A stretch of DNA of 64,000 nucleotides from Cellulosimicrobium arenosum (GTDB lineage: Bacteria > Actinomycetota > Actinomycetes > Actinomycetales > Cellulomonadaceae). The stretch spans positions 163,897 through 227,896 of the forward strand of contig NZ_JACYHB010000006.1 in NCBI RefSeq assembly GCF_014837295.1. Reading direction: 5' to 3'. Made by a program: the position numbers and the translations under genes. Shown piece after piece: positions 30,770-39,757 of the stretch (position 1 is its first letter; each line of letters begins with the position of its first letter). Under the pieces are notes generated by a model. The model worked only from the letters and a program-made list of their open reading frames with translations, did not search any database and was not told the DNA's origin.

Positions 30770-33712
30770 ATGAGCACGTACGACCGGCTCGAGGTCGACG
30801 CGCGGGATCCTCTCGCCGGCTACGTCGCGGACTGCGCGGCGTCGTTGCGGCGCGTCATCGGGCACTTCGACGTCGAGACGGCGCTGCCCGACCTCGAGCT
30901 CCTCGCGGCCGATCAGCCCGGCCTGGACCTCAGCGACCTCGCCCGGGTGGCCGGGCGGACCGGGACGACGTTCTCCACGGACCTCGTCGCGGCCCTCGTC
31001 ACCGCGCACCTGGTGAGCTGGGACGACGGCGGGGCACCGGCGCTGTGCCTCGCCTCGCTCTACGACCATGCGGGTCCGCCGGAGGGCGACGCGGCGAGCA
31101 GGGCGCTGCTGGACCGCTGGATCCAGGCCTGCACGTACGTCGCGCTCGTGGCCCGGCGGACGGGCACCGCCGAGGCGCGCGCCGTCGCGGCGCTGCGGAA
31201 CCTCGCCGCGGTCCTCACGGAGACGGACCGGGACACCGCTGTCGCCTGCGCGCTCGACGCGATCATGCTGGCCAGCCTCGCCCCCGGCGGCGCAGCCACG
31301 CTCGATGCGGCACAGTGCCTGTCCGACGTCGCCCGCGGGCACGACGAGGACCTCGTGCGTCTCGCGCTGGCGTACCGGGCCGACGGCATGTCCCGGCTGC
31401 CCGCGCACGAGCGCGACGACCTCGCCCTGTGGGACGCGGTCGAGAGCGCGTGCCGGTACCGGCCGCAGGCCCTCACGCTCCACGACGCGGCGGCCCAGTC
31501 CCTGCGCGCTGCGATCGAGCGGGTCCCCGCGGTCCGCGACCTCCGCGCGACCTTCGCCCTCGGGTTCGACCACACCCCGGGGCGGGCGGCGACGTTCGCC
31601 CCGCTGCGCCCGTTCACGGATCCTGTCTGGACCTTCGACGCGACGACGCTCCAGCGCACGCTGGACGCCTTCCGGGGCATCAGCACGTCGTTCGACGAGC
31701 GCCGCCTCCGCCTGGTCCCGCCGCCGGAGTCGACCGTCGCGACGGCGGACATCGACGAGTGGTCCATCGACCACCGCGCCTTCCGCCACGCCGTCCCGTT
31801 CTCGACCGGGTTCCGACGCGAGGCGGACCGGAAGGAGCTGCTGCTCGTCCTCGGTCACGAGCTCGTGCACATCGACTCGACCTTCGGCTGGCTGGGGACG
31901 TCGCTCGCGGCGCTGCGGTCGGCGGCGACGGCGGACGAGATCCTGCACCACCTGCGCCAGGTCGACCACGACGCCCCGGACACCGACCGCATGGGACGGC
32001 TCTGCGAGCTCGAGCCCGAGGCAGCGCTGCTCCCCGTCGTCGAACGTCAGCTCGAGCTCGTCCGCAAGGCGCAGGTCCTGCGCTCCGTGTGGACGCCCTG
32101 GCTCGAAGGTCTCGCGATGTTCGGCGAGCTCGCCGCCGACCCGACGACCGACGACGAGCGCTCGACGGGCTTCGGCGGCGCGCTGGTCCACCTGGTGGAC
32201 CGGCACCGCGACCCGGATCACGACCCGCCCCTGGAGCAGTGGTACGCGAGCTGTCGCGCCGAGGCGGAGCGCGGCTACGCCGACGCGCTCCACGAGCTGG
32301 CGAGGCCACGCCTCCGCGGCTACCTGGGCGCGCCCGTCGGACGGTATCTGGCCGGCTACCTCGCCGTCCGCGGGGTCACGTCCGCGTGGCGCGAGCACAG
32401 CCCCATGGACGGGGTCGAGACGTACCAGGCGCTGCTCGGCGCGACGAGGTCGACCACGCAGCACGCCGTCCCCGACCTCTCCCTCCCACCCGAGGAGTTC
32501 GAGGGACGCGCCGTGGCCCTGATGCGCGAGTGGGTGGCCGGGCTCGCGTCGCTCGACCGCGGGTCCGTGCAGCTGCTCGACCCGTACCGCGGCAGGACAC
32601 CACGGGACGTGTTGACCGGCGAGCCGGTACGACCACCCAGCTCGGTCGACGCCGCGACCCTCGCGCGGGACGCCGGCGTCCCGCGCGCGGACCGGAGGCC
32701 GGAGCTGGCCGACCTGGCACCGGGTCCGCGCGAGGAGCTCGCACGCCTGCTCGACGCGGTCGCCGGCGGGCTCGGCACCCACGACGTCCACCTCCTCGGC
32801 GAGCTCACCTACGCACGGGCCCGCCGCATGCACCTCGTCCCGATCGGCCGGTTCGACGCCCTGTTCTGGCTCTGGGCCGACGCGGGCGGTTCGCGCGCGC
32901 ACCTGTTCCTGCAGCTGCGCGTCACCCACGCCGCCGAGGACGCCGAGGGCCTGGCGGGCACAGGGGGCGGCGGCGACGCGGAGGACGGCCGGGACGCAGA
33001 CTCCGGTGGCTACTCGCTCTACGGGGTCCCGCTCACCCTCGACGAGCGGTCCCGGCTCGTGGCGCAGATGGAGGCCGACCGGCGGGTGCGGATGGAGGTC
33101 CACCGACTGGTCGACCGGGCGAGCAGCCGGGAGGACGGGGTGACCTCCGGCCAGGTGCTCGCGCTGCGCTACGGAGACTTCGTGAAGGTGCTCTCCGGTG
33201 GGCTCCACACCGGTGTCGACCCCGCACCCTCGCTCGTCGAGGACGTCGAGGCGCGGCTCCGGCCCGAACCCCTCACACGGCTCGACCTGCACGTCAACGA
33301 CGCCCACGCTCTCGCGGCGCGCGCCCTGACCTGGCTGGACACCCTCGACACCCTCGACGCGGGAGACGACCCACACCCGGCGCTCGCCACCTGGCGCGAC
33401 CGGGTCGGGTCGCTCGCGCGCCAGGTCGCGGAGCCCGGGGGCGCGCAGCAGGTGGACCAGGCAGGCCTCACCCTGCTCGCGGCGCTCGGATGGTCCACGA
33501 CCCAGGTCGCCGACGTCTCGCGGGACGGTCTGGCCGCCCTGGCCGACGACGAGCTCTCCTCCCTCGCGCCCGTGCTCGACGCACTGCTCGCGAGCGGTCG
33601 GGACGGCGCCCTGGCCGACCTCCAACACGTGGACCCCGGGCTGGCGCGCTCGATCTTCACCCACGGACCCCGCGGCTACGACGTCCGCCCGTTTCCCCAG
33701 GGGGCACCATGA
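30770..33712 (+). CDS. Large uncharacterised protein with a gluzincin-like HELVH zinc site
   Basis: I do not recognise this 980-residue protein. It has no signal peptide and no membrane helices. The N-terminal third (1-270) is alpha-helical and Ala/Leu/Arg-rich. The middle holds LLVLGHELVHIDSTFGWLG (His363-Glu364-x-x-His367), followed 79 residues later by TPWLEGLAMFGELA with Glu446. HExxH followed by a W-L-x-E-G-x-A helix is the layout of gluzincin (peptidase MA-type) metalloproteases, so a zinc peptidase core is likely. The C-terminal third is helical, with a Gly/Asp-rich linker near 730-745. The start at 30770 lacks a clear ribosome site. It is tightly linked to the 168-residue gene. Confidence 0.75.
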   Translation: MSTYDRLEVDARDPLAGYVADCAASLRRVIGHFDVETALPDLELLAADQPGLDLSDLARVAGRTGTTFSTDLVAALVTAHLVSWDDGGAPALCLASLYDHAGPPEGDAASRALLDRWIQACTYVALVARRTGTAEARAVAALRNLAAVLTETDRDTAVACALDAIMLASLAPGGAATLDAAQCLSDVARGHDEDLVRLALAYRADGMSRLPAHERDDLALWDAVESACRYRPQALTLHDAAAQSLRAAIERVPAVRDLRATFALGFDHTPGRAATFAPLRPFTDPVWTFDATTLQRTLDAFRGISTSFDERRLRLVPPPESTVATADIDEWSIDHRAFRHAVPFSTGFRREADRKELLLVLGHELVHIDSTFGWLGTSLAALRSAATADEILHHLRQVDHDAPDTDRMGRLCELEPEAALLPVVERQLELVRKAQVLRSVWTPWLEGLAMFGELAADPTTDDERSTGFGGALVHLVDRHRDPDHDPPLEQWYASCRAEAERGYADALHELARPRLRGYLGAPVGRYLAGYLAVRGVTSAWREHSPMDGVETYQALLGATRSTTQHAVPDLSLPPEEFEGRAVALMREWVAGLASLDRGSVQLLDPYRGRTPRDVLTGEPVRPPSSVDAATLARDAGVPRADRRPELADLAPGPREELARLLDAVAGGLGTHDVHLLGELTYARARRMHLVPIGRFDALFWLWADAGGSRAHLFLQLRVTHAAEDAEGLAGTGGGGDAEDGRDADSGGYSLYGVPLTLDERSRLVAQMEADRRVRMEVHRLVDRASSREDGVTSGQVLALRYGDFVKVLSGGLHTGVDPAPSLVEDVEARLRPEPLTRLDLHVNDAHALAARALTWLDTLDTLDAGDDPHPALATWRDRVGSLARQVAEPGGAQQVDQAGLTLLAALGWSTTQVADVSRDGLAALADDELSSLAPVLDALLASGRDGALADLQHVDPGLARSIFTHGPRGYDVRPFPQGAP

Positions 33713-33732
33713 TCGAGGAGGCACCATGATCG
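33704..33732 (+). repeat. 17-base duplication creating a 6-codon bridge ORF between two genes
   Basis: The block gcaccatgatcg occurs twice, 17 bases apart (33704-33715 and 33721-33732). Each copy places an ATGA overlap. The stop of the 980-residue gene (33710-33712) overlaps the ATG of a minigene (33709-33729; Met-Ile-Glu-Glu-Ala-Pro-stop), whose stop overlaps the ATG of the next gene (33726). The GAGGAG inside the minigene is the ribosome site for the 168-residue gene. This could couple translation in a chain or be a fixed tandem duplication of a start region. Confidence 0.7.
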
Positions 33733-34232
33733 CCGTCGGCGTGCTGGACCGGCAGGGCTTCGACGCGGCGCTCGCCCACGCCCGGCGGTTCGGCGACGGG
33801 GGCGACTTCCCGGGGCTGGCGGCACCGGCCGACGGCAGCTTCCTCGGCCGGGTCGCCGAGGCCTGGGAGTCGGTCGAGCGTGCGCTGCGGGAAGCCTTCG
33901 TGCACGGCCGGGACCGCGCCCAGGAGCTGAGCGAGGCGGCGGTGCGAGCCGCGCAGCGGTGCATGGACGAGGCCGGCCGCCGGGCCCGGGACGTCCACCA
34001 GGCGCTGCTCGGCAAGATCCAGGACTACCTCACCCGGCTCGTCGACACCGTGCTGGGCCGGCTCCGCCCGACGCTGCTGGTGGGCGGCGTCGCCATGTCG
34101 CTCGAGTCGGTCGACATGAGCCAGCGGCTCGCGCTCTCCGGGTCGTTGAAGGCCGCGATCACCGAGGTCGTCTCCCTCACGGCCGCGGGTGAGCTCACCG
34201 TGAGCGCGAGCTACCGCGTCACGCCGGTCTGA
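33726..34232 (+). CDS. Small uncharacterised partner of the HELVH protein
   Basis: I do not recognise this 168-residue protein. Residues 40-110 form long charged amphipathic helices (EAWESVERALREAFVHGRD, EAGRRARDVHQALLGKIQDY); the last 50 residues change to short hydrophobic/serine segments (LVGGVAMSLESVDMSQRLAL, GELTVSASYRV) that look like a small beta unit. No signal peptide or catalytic motif is seen. It follows the putative zinc protease gene by 13 bases with an ideal GAGGAG site, so the two products probably work together, for example as enzyme and regulator or substrate. The 3' end overlaps a minus-strand small ORF by 14 bases. Confidence 0.7.
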   Translation: MIAVGVLDRQGFDAALAHARRFGDGGDFPGLAAPADGSFLGRVAEAWESVERALREAFVHGRDRAQELSEAAVRAAQRCMDEAGRRARDVHQALLGKIQDYLTRLVDTVLGRLRPTLLVGGVAMSLESVDMSQRLALSGSLKAAITEVVSLTAAGELTVSASYRVTPV

Positions 34233-34473
34233 GCACCTCGCCCCGCCTCGCCTCGCGGCGTGCGGCACCGAGCACTCGGCCGCGTGCTCGACGCGCGGTG
34301 TAGGCCTCGATGTCGTGCGCGACCAGCCATTCCAGGGTCAGGCCGGGACCCGACGGCGGCAGCGAGGTCCCGGCGTCGGTCGCCGCGGGCCGTGCGCCAG
34401 GGTGACGCGTCGCGTCGCTCGAGGCCGTCGCGCGTCGAGGGGCGGCGGGGAGGTACGTGGTGGGGAGGTACAT
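34219..34473 (-). CDS. Small hypothetical protein
   Basis: This 84-residue frame starts with MYLPTTYLPAAPRRAT and ends with a basic helix (LEWLVAHDIEAYTARRARGR). It converges with the 168-residue gene and overlaps its end by 14 bases. The N-terminal YLPTTYLP comes from a short DNA repeat (ggggaggtac, twice). No ribosome site is obvious. I see no known domain. It could be a real short actinobacterial protein or chance; the ordered charged C-terminus favours a gene slightly. Confidence 0.4.
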   Translation of the reverse strand: MYLPTTYLPAAPRRATASSDATRHPGARPAATDAGTSLPPSGPGLTLEWLVAHDIEAYTARRARGRVLGAARREARRGEVLRPA

Positions 34474-34804
34474 GGTCTGTTCGCGTCCTGTGTCGTGCGT
34501 CCTGGGTGTCGGGATGGCAGACCCGGGCCTGGCACGGAAGTCATCGCTCGTTGCGGGAGCGCCCGTGCGGGGACCGGCGACCGTCGCGCCCTGGCCGCGG
34601 TACGTCGTCGTACCGGGAGAGAGGGGCGGGAGGCTGCTCGCGGACACCTGGTCGACTGCGCGTGGTGCCGCGAGCCGTCAACAACAGGACGAGCGGGGGG
34701 CGACCTGCAGTCGCGCGCGGACGAGCACAGGGCTCGAGGTGCGCGCGGAGAAGGTCACGCGCACATCCTGCCAGCGCCGGTCGAGCCGGCGCAAGAGGTG
34801 CCCG
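34474..34804. other. Gap of 331 bases between the small ORF and the molybdoenzyme gene
   Basis: No convincing gene is seen. The right end holds a perfect 7-bp hairpin, gcgccgg-tcgag-ccggcgc (34774-34792), 13 bases past the stop of the minus-strand molybdoenzyme gene, a likely terminator for it. A tacgtcgtcgta palindrome at about 34601-34612 lies in the presumed promoter region of the 84-residue ORF. The composition is slightly less biased than in the flanking genes. Confidence 0.5.
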
Positions 34805-36430
34805 TCAGCCGACGCTGACCTCGACCTCGTGCCAGCCGGTCGCCCCGTCCGGCGCGGGTGACGCGACGTCGGACGTCTGGACCTCACCGTCGGCGTCGGT
34901 GGCGCGGACCGTGAGCCGGTGCGCCCCGGTGCCCGCGCCCGCCGAGTCCCACGCGTAGGACCACTGGCGCCACGTGTCCGGTCCGACCGTGTCGGCGAGC
35001 GTCGCGGCCTGCCAGGGGCCGTCGTCGACCCTGACCTCGACCGCGTCGATGCCGGTGTGCTGCGCCCACGCGACCCCGGCCACCGTCACCTCGCCCTCGA
35101 CGCCGGCGTTGGCCCGCGGCGTGTCGATGCGCGACGCGAGCTTGATGGGTCCACGCTCGGTCCAGCCACGGGTCGACCAGTACGCGACGTCGTCGGCGAA
35201 GGTCGTGACCTTGAGCTCGGTGACCCACTTGGTCGCCGAGACGTAGCCGTAGAGCCCCGGCACCACGAGCCGCGCCGGGAAGCCGTGCTCGGCCGGCAGC
35301 GGCTCGCCGTTCATGCCGACGGCGAGGAGGCACTCGCGGTCCGCGTCCTGCAGCACCTCGAGCGGGGTGCTCGCCGTCCAGCCGTCCGCGCTCGTGGACA
35401 GGACCATGTCCGCGCCGTCCTGCACGCCCGCGCGCTCGAGCAGCTCGCGCACCGGGTAGCCGAGCCACAGCGCGTTGCCCACGAGGTCTCCCCCGACGCC
35501 GTTCGACACGCACGTCAGGGTCAGGTGGTGCTCGACGAGCGGGAGGTCGAGCAGCTCCGCGAACGTCAGCTCGAACGGCTCGTCCACGCGGCCGGAGATC
35601 CGCAGCGTCCAGTCGGCCGGGTCCACCTGCGGCACGCGCAGCGCCGTGTCGATGCGGTAGAAGTCGCCGTTCGGCGTGACGTACGGCGCAAGTCCCGGCA
35701 CGCCCAGGTCCGCGCCCGCGGGCACGGCGGGCGCGGTGACCGACGCCGCGGGGAGCCGCAGCGCGTCGCGCGCGGCGGTCACGACGCGGTTCCCGGCCGA
35801 GACGGCGCGCGACGTCGCCAGGGCCACCACCCCGGCTGCCACCGTGAGGCCGGTGACGAGCAGGAAGCGCCGCCGGTCGGGTCCGGTCGCGCGCACGACG
35901 CCGTCGCTCGTCGTGGACGCTGGTCGTAGCGTGCCGATCGACGCGCGCAGCAGCACCACGGCGATCCCGACGCCGACGAGGCTGGGGAGCGCCCACGCGA
36001 CGCTCGCGCCCGGCCGCACGACGGCGACCACGGCCGCCACCGCGCCCACGACGGCCAGCAGCAGCGAGCCCACCGGCGGCCGGCGCAGCTCGAGCCACCC
36101 CGCGAGCGCCGCACCCGCTGCGAGCACGACGGCCATCGTGCCGAGCAGCACCGCCTTGTCCGCGGTGCCGAACGTCTCGACCGCGAAGTCCTTGAGCGGG
36201 GCGGGGACCGCGTCGACCACGCCCGCCCCGGCGGCGAACAGCGGGCTGGAGCCCGGTGCCACGAACGCCGCGACGAGCTCCGCGACCGCGAATCCCGCGG
36301 CCGCGGACGCGATCCCGGCCAGCGCGGCCCACAGGCCCGCGCGACGGCGTGCCGGGGCGGGCCCGGGTGCCGGCGCCCCAGGGCCTGGCCCGGTCGGGGA
36401 CGCCGGGGCGGCGGGGGTCGAGGTGCTCAC
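34805..36430 (-). CDS. Membrane-anchored molybdopterin oxidoreductase (sulfite oxidase family)
   Basis: The 541-residue protein has about five N-terminal membrane helices (residues 30-225, starting after a Pro/Ala-rich leader), then a sulfite oxidase-type molybdopterin domain (about 250-410) with the cofactor-binding cysteine in HLTLTCVSNGVGGDLVGNA and EHGFPARLVVPGLYGYVSAT, and a C-terminal Mo-co dimerisation (Ig-like) domain ending RATDADGEVQTSDVASP. The catalytic part faces outside if the helices end inward as usual. The substrate is unknown; no cytochrome partner gene is adjacent. The start is GTG at 36430. It lies alone, with an SDR gene upstream on the same strand. Confidence 0.88.
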   Translation of the reverse strand: MSTSTPAAPASPTGPGPGAPAPGPAPARRRAGLWAALAGIASAAAGFAVAELVAAFVAPGSSPLFAAGAGVVDAVPAPLKDFAVETFGTADKAVLLGTMAVVLAAGAALAGWLELRRPPVGSLLLAVVGAVAAVVAVVRPGASVAWALPSLVGVGIAVVLLRASIGTLRPASTTSDGVVRATGPDRRRFLLVTGLTVAAGVVALATSRAVSAGNRVVTAARDALRLPAASVTAPAVPAGADLGVPGLAPYVTPNGDFYRIDTALRVPQVDPADWTLRISGRVDEPFELTFAELLDLPLVEHHLTLTCVSNGVGGDLVGNALWLGYPVRELLERAGVQDGADMVLSTSADGWTASTPLEVLQDADRECLLAVGMNGEPLPAEHGFPARLVVPGLYGYVSATKWVTELKVTTFADDVAYWSTRGWTERGPIKLASRIDTPRANAGVEGEVTVAGVAWAQHTGIDAVEVRVDDGPWQAATLADTVGPDTWRQWSYAWDSAGAGTGAHRLTVRATDADGEVQTSDVASPAPDGATGWHEVEVSVG

Positions 36431-36521
36431 GTCACCAGGGTGCGCCGCGCAGGACGGCGGGCGCCACCCGCAGGCACCTGCGGGGCCGCTCCGTCAGGCA
36501 CCCGTCAGGTGCGTACCGGGT

Positions 36522-37352
36522 TCAGTCGTCGACGCCCTTCGGCACGAGCGGCGCCCGCCACAGCGAGTAGGTCGACGCCTGCGCGACGGGACGCAGGACC
36601 AACGAGTCGATGTTCACGTGGTGCGGGCGCGTGACGGCGAACGTCACGACGTCGGCGACGTCGTCGGCGGTGAGCGGGTCCTCGACGCCCGCGTACACGG
36701 CGTCGGCCCCCGACCGGTCGCCGTGGTAACGGTGGAGCGAGAACTCGGGCGTGCGCACCAGGCCCGGCGCGATCTCGATGACACGGATCGGCTCGCCGAC
36801 GAGCTCGAGCCGCAGCGTCTTCGCGACGCCGAGCAGCGCGTGCTTCGACGCGACGTAGCCGGAGCCGCCGACGTACGTGTCGTGCCCCGCGGTGGACGTC
36901 ATGAGCACCACGTCGCCCCGGCGCGACGTGCGCAGGAGCGGCAGGACCGCCTTGGTCACGCGGACCGTGCCGAGCACGTTCGTCTCGTACATGTCCCGCC
37001 ACTGGTCGATCTTCGCCTCGTCGACGTGGTCGACGCCGAGGCCGAACCCGGCGATGTTGAGCAGGGCGTGCACCGGACCGCGCGCGGACGCCTCGGCGAC
37101 GAGGCGCGCGACGTCGTCGTCGGACGTGACGTCGCCCACGACCGCGTGCGCGCCCGTCCGTTCGGCCACCTCCGCGAGCCGGTCGGCGCGCCGCGCGAAC
37201 GCGACGACGTCCCAGCCGCGGGCGCGCAGGTGGCGCACGCACGCCTCGCCGATGCCCGACGACGCGCCGGTCACGACGGCGCGCAGGGGGCCGGGTCCAC
37301 CCGGGGCGGAGGCGGGAGGGGTGCGGTGCTGGGCGTCGTCGGGCGTGGTCAC
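36522..37352 (-). CDS. Short-chain dehydrogenase/reductase (SDR)
   Basis: This 276-residue classical SDR has the cofactor motif AVVTGASSGIGEACVRHL (Gly29-Gly35), LLNIAGFGLG (NNAG equivalent), catalytic Ser153 in MTSTAG and Tyr166/Lys170 in GSGYVASKHALLG. Arginines after the second strand (AFARRADRL) suggest NADP(H). Many close relatives are annotated as YdfG-like 3-hydroxy acid dehydrogenases; the substrate here is open. The GTG at 37352 is chosen; a CACAGT element 6 bases upstream would make the mRNA leaderless. It is divergent from the ABC importer genes. Confidence 0.88.
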   Translation of the reverse strand: MTTPDDAQHRTPPASAPGGPGPLRAVVTGASSGIGEACVRHLRARGWDVVAFARRADRLAEVAERTGAHAVVGDVTSDDDVARLVAEASARGPVHALLNIAGFGLGVDHVDEAKIDQWRDMYETNVLGTVRVTKAVLPLLRTSRRGDVVLMTSTAGHDTYVGGSGYVASKHALLGVAKTLRLELVGEPIRVIEIAPGLVRTPEFSLHRYHGDRSGADAVYAGVEDPLTADDVADVVTFAVTRPHHVNIDSLVLRPVAQASTYSLWRAPLVPKGVDD

Positions 37353-37598
37353 GACAGCACTGTGCCATGCCCACCGCTGTCGGTGCTCGCCGTCCGCAGG
37401 TCGTGCCGCCCCGCCGGTGTGTAGGCTGACGAGCGGACCGCGGGTCGCACGCCTTGACCCGCCGGGGCGGCCCCGAGCTCTGGGTCGCAGGTCCGGCGGC
37501 GCGAGATGACGCGCCACGCACAGTGCACACCCGTCACGGTCCTGCACGGACGCCTCCGGCGCGTCCGCCGGGTCGTGCGCCACCCCGGAGAAGCCCGC
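37353..37598. promoter_or_regulatory. Divergent control region between SDR and F420-0-type ABC importer genes
   Basis: The 246-base gap has a TAGGCT -10 element on the plus strand (37422-37427), which would give the importer mRNA a leader of about 165 bases. A TTGACC hexamer is at 37453-37458. The lipoprotein start GTG at 37599 has a GGAG site 8 bases upstream. The leader is GC-rich with several short complementary segments, but I find no match to a known riboswitch such as cobalamin. Confidence 0.4.
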
Positions 37599-38669
37599 GT
37601 GCCCCTCGCACCCCAGGACCGTCGTCGTCCCGTCCGACCGTCCGTCGCGCTCGCCGCGACGGGCGCGCTCGCCCTCGCGCTCGGCGCCTGCTCCGCCGCC
37701 CCCGCGGGTGGCGGCTCGGGCTCGGCCGACCCCGCGGCGTCGAGCACCGCCGGCGCGACTGCCGGCCCGACGCCGTCGACCACGTACCCGCTGACACTCG
37801 ACGACTGCGGGTTCCAGGTGACGTTCGACGCGGCACCCGAGCGGGTCGTGACCATCAAGTCGTCCACCACCGAGATGCTGCTCGCGCTCGGCCTGGGCGA
37901 CCGGATCGTCGCGAGCGCGTTCCTCGACGGCCCGGTGCCGGACTCGCTGACCGACGCCGCGGCGTCGGTCCCGGCGGTCGCGAAGCCGATGTCCGACCAG
38001 GTACCCGGCGCCGAGGCGGTGCTCGAGACGGAGCCGGACCTCGTCTACGCGGGCTGGGAGTCGAACCTCACGGCCGACGGGGCGGGCGACCGCGACACGC
38101 TCGCGCAGCTCGGGGTCGCGACGTACGTCTCGCCGTCGGCCTGCAAGGCTCCGGAGTACATGCCGGACCCGCTGACGTTCGACGACGTGTTCGCCGAGAT
38201 CACCGAGGTCGGCGAGATCTTCGACGTGCCCGACGCCGCGGCGGACCTCGTCGCCGACCAGCGGTCGACGCTCGACGGCGTCGAGCGCGACGACCGCGGC
38301 CTCACCGCGCTCTGGTACTCCTCGGGCGACGACATCCCGTACGTCGGTGCGGGAATCGGCGCACCGCAGATGATCATGGACGCGGTCGGGCTGGAGAACG
38401 TCGCGGGCGACGTCGAGGACACGTGGACCTCGTACGCGTGGGAGGAGGCGATCGCGGCCGACCCGGACGTGATCGTGCTCGTCGACGCCGCGTGGAACAC
38501 CGCCGACGCGAAGATCGAGCGGCTGGAGTCCAACCCCGCGACGGCCGAGATGACGGCCGTGCGCGAGGGGCGCTACCTGCGCGTCCCGTTCCCGGCGAGC
38601 GAGGCGGGGGTACGCAACGTCGACGCCGTCGTCGACCTCGCCGCGCAGCTGGAGGCGCTCGACCTGTGA
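37599..38669 (+). CDS. ABC transporter substrate-binding lipoprotein, proposed F420-0 importer
   Basis: This 356-residue secreted lipoprotein has a lipobox LALGAC (Cys31) and a BtuF/FecB-type fold (ERVVTIKSSTTEMLLALGLG, QVPGAEAVLETEPDLVYAGW). Its DDCGFQVTFDAAPERVVTIK opening resembles the TIGR03868 clade, proposed as the periplasmic binding protein for the deazaflavin precursor F420-0 in actinobacteria that lack F420-0 synthesis. Iron-siderophore or cobalamin uptake is the alternative. The GTG at 37599 has a GGAG site. It is the first of three overlapping genes (GTGA, ATGA). cofE and F420-type enzymes elsewhere in the window support the F420 reading. Confidence 0.8.
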   Translation: MPLAPQDRRRPVRPSVALAATGALALALGACSAAPAGGGSGSADPAASSTAGATAGPTPSTTYPLTLDDCGFQVTFDAAPERVVTIKSSTTEMLLALGLGDRIVASAFLDGPVPDSLTDAAASVPAVAKPMSDQVPGAEAVLETEPDLVYAGWESNLTADGAGDRDTLAQLGVATYVSPSACKAPEYMPDPLTFDDVFAEITEVGEIFDVPDAAADLVADQRSTLDGVERDDRGLTALWYSSGDDIPYVGAGIGAPQMIMDAVGLENVAGDVEDTWTSYAWEEAIAADPDVIVLVDAAWNTADAKIERLESNPATAEMTAVREGRYLRVPFPASEAGVRNVDAVVDLAAQLEALDL

Positions 38670-39757
38670 CGGCGCTGCGCACGCGTGAGGCGCCTCGACC
38701 CGCCCCCGTCTCGACGGGGGCGGGTACGGCCGCGCCCGCGCGCCGCGGCGCGGCCTGGTGGGTGCCGGTGAGCGTCGCCGTCCTCGTGGTCACCGTGCTC
38801 GTCGCGGTGACGATCGGGCCCGCCGACCTCTCGGTGGGCGACGTGTGGCGGTCGATCGCGGGTCACCTCGGGCTCGGCGGCGCGCTGGGCCTCGAGCCGC
38901 TCGGCGCGCTGCAGGACGGCATGGTGTGGCAGCTGCGGCTGCCCCGGATCCTCACGGCCGCGGCGGTGGGCGCGGGCCTCGCGGTGTGCGGCGTCGTCAT
39001 GCAGTCGCTCACGCGCAACCCGCTCGCGGACCCCTACCTGCTGGGCCTGTCGTCGGGGGCGTCGCTCGGGGCGGTGCTCGTGCTCGTCGTGGGCTGGACG
39101 GTGCTGCTGCCCGTCGCGGCGTTCGGCGGCGCGGTCCTCGCGCTGGTGGCCGCGCTCGGGCTCGCCGGGGCGATCGGGACGATCACGCCGACGCGCACGG
39201 TCCTCGCCGGGCTCGCGGTGAGCCAGCTGGCCGCCGCGGCGACCAGCTTCGTCATCTTCTGGTCCGCGACGGGCGACTCCTACCGCGAGATCCTGTCGTG
39301 GCTCATGGGGTCGGTCGCGGGCGCGACGTGGACGTCGGTCGCGGTCGCGGGCATCGCGACCCTCGTGCTGGGCACGCTGCTCGCGTCCACCGGTTCGGTC
39401 CTGGACGCGTTCACGTTCGGCGACACCGCCGCCTCGGCGCTCGGCGTGAACGTGCCGCGCGTGCGGTGGCTCCTGCTCGTCGGGGTCGCGCTGCTCACGG
39501 GCGCGCTCGTGTCGCAGTCGGGCTCGATCGGGTTCGTCGGACTGATCCTCCCGCACGCGGTGCGCATGCTGACCGGTGCGCGGCACCGGCTGCTGCTGCC
39601 GCTGTCCGCGCTGTTCGGGGCGTCGTTCCTCGTGTGGGCGGACACGCTCGCGCGCACGGTCTTCGCTCCGCGCGAGCTGCCCGTCGGGATCGTCACCGCC
39701 GCGATCGGCGCGCCCGTCTTCGCACTGCTGCTGTGGCGCGGGAGGAGGATCGCATGA
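38666..39757 (+). CDS. ABC transporter permease (FecCD/BtuC family), proposed F420-0 importer
   Basis: The 363-residue integral membrane subunit has about 9-10 helices with family motifs LPRILTAAAVGAGLAVCGVV, TRNPLADPYLLGLSSGASLG and the coupling region TAASALGVNVPRVRWL, then SGSIGFVGLILPHAVRML. It forms the dimeric channel with the ATPase encoded next. The GTG at 38666 overlaps the lipoprotein stop by 4 bases. An N-terminal 35-residue extension is polar. No second permease gene is present, as is usual for this family. Confidence 0.9.
   Translation: MTALRTREAPRPAPVSTGAGTAAPARRGAAWWVPVSVAVLVVTVLVAVTIGPADLSVGDVWRSIAGHLGLGGALGLEPLGALQDGMVWQLRLPRILTAAAVGAGLAVCGVVMQSLTRNPLADPYLLGLSSGASLGAVLVLVVGWTVLLPVAAFGGAVLALVAALGLAGAIGTITPTRTVLAGLAVSQLAAAATSFVIFWSATGDSYREILSWLMGSVAGATWTSVAVAGIATLVLGTLLASTGSVLDAFTFGDTAASALGVNVPRVRWLLLVGVALLTGALVSQSGSIGFVGLILPHAVRMLTGARHRLLLPLSALFGASFLVWADTLARTVFAPRELPVGIVTAAIGAPVFALLLWRGRRIA

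Noticed and set aside
26902..33729. A 2275-codon plus-strand frame opposite folC and ileS that runs through the 980-residue gene in another frame
   Set aside because: ileS and folC motifs are certain on the other strand; only the short end (33709-33729) is of interest, as a bridge minigene.
37385..37598. Cobalamin riboswitch in front of the BtuF-like lipoprotein gene
   Set aside because: The conserved core (AGCCAGGAGACC-like box and GCCACTG) is not found on either strand.
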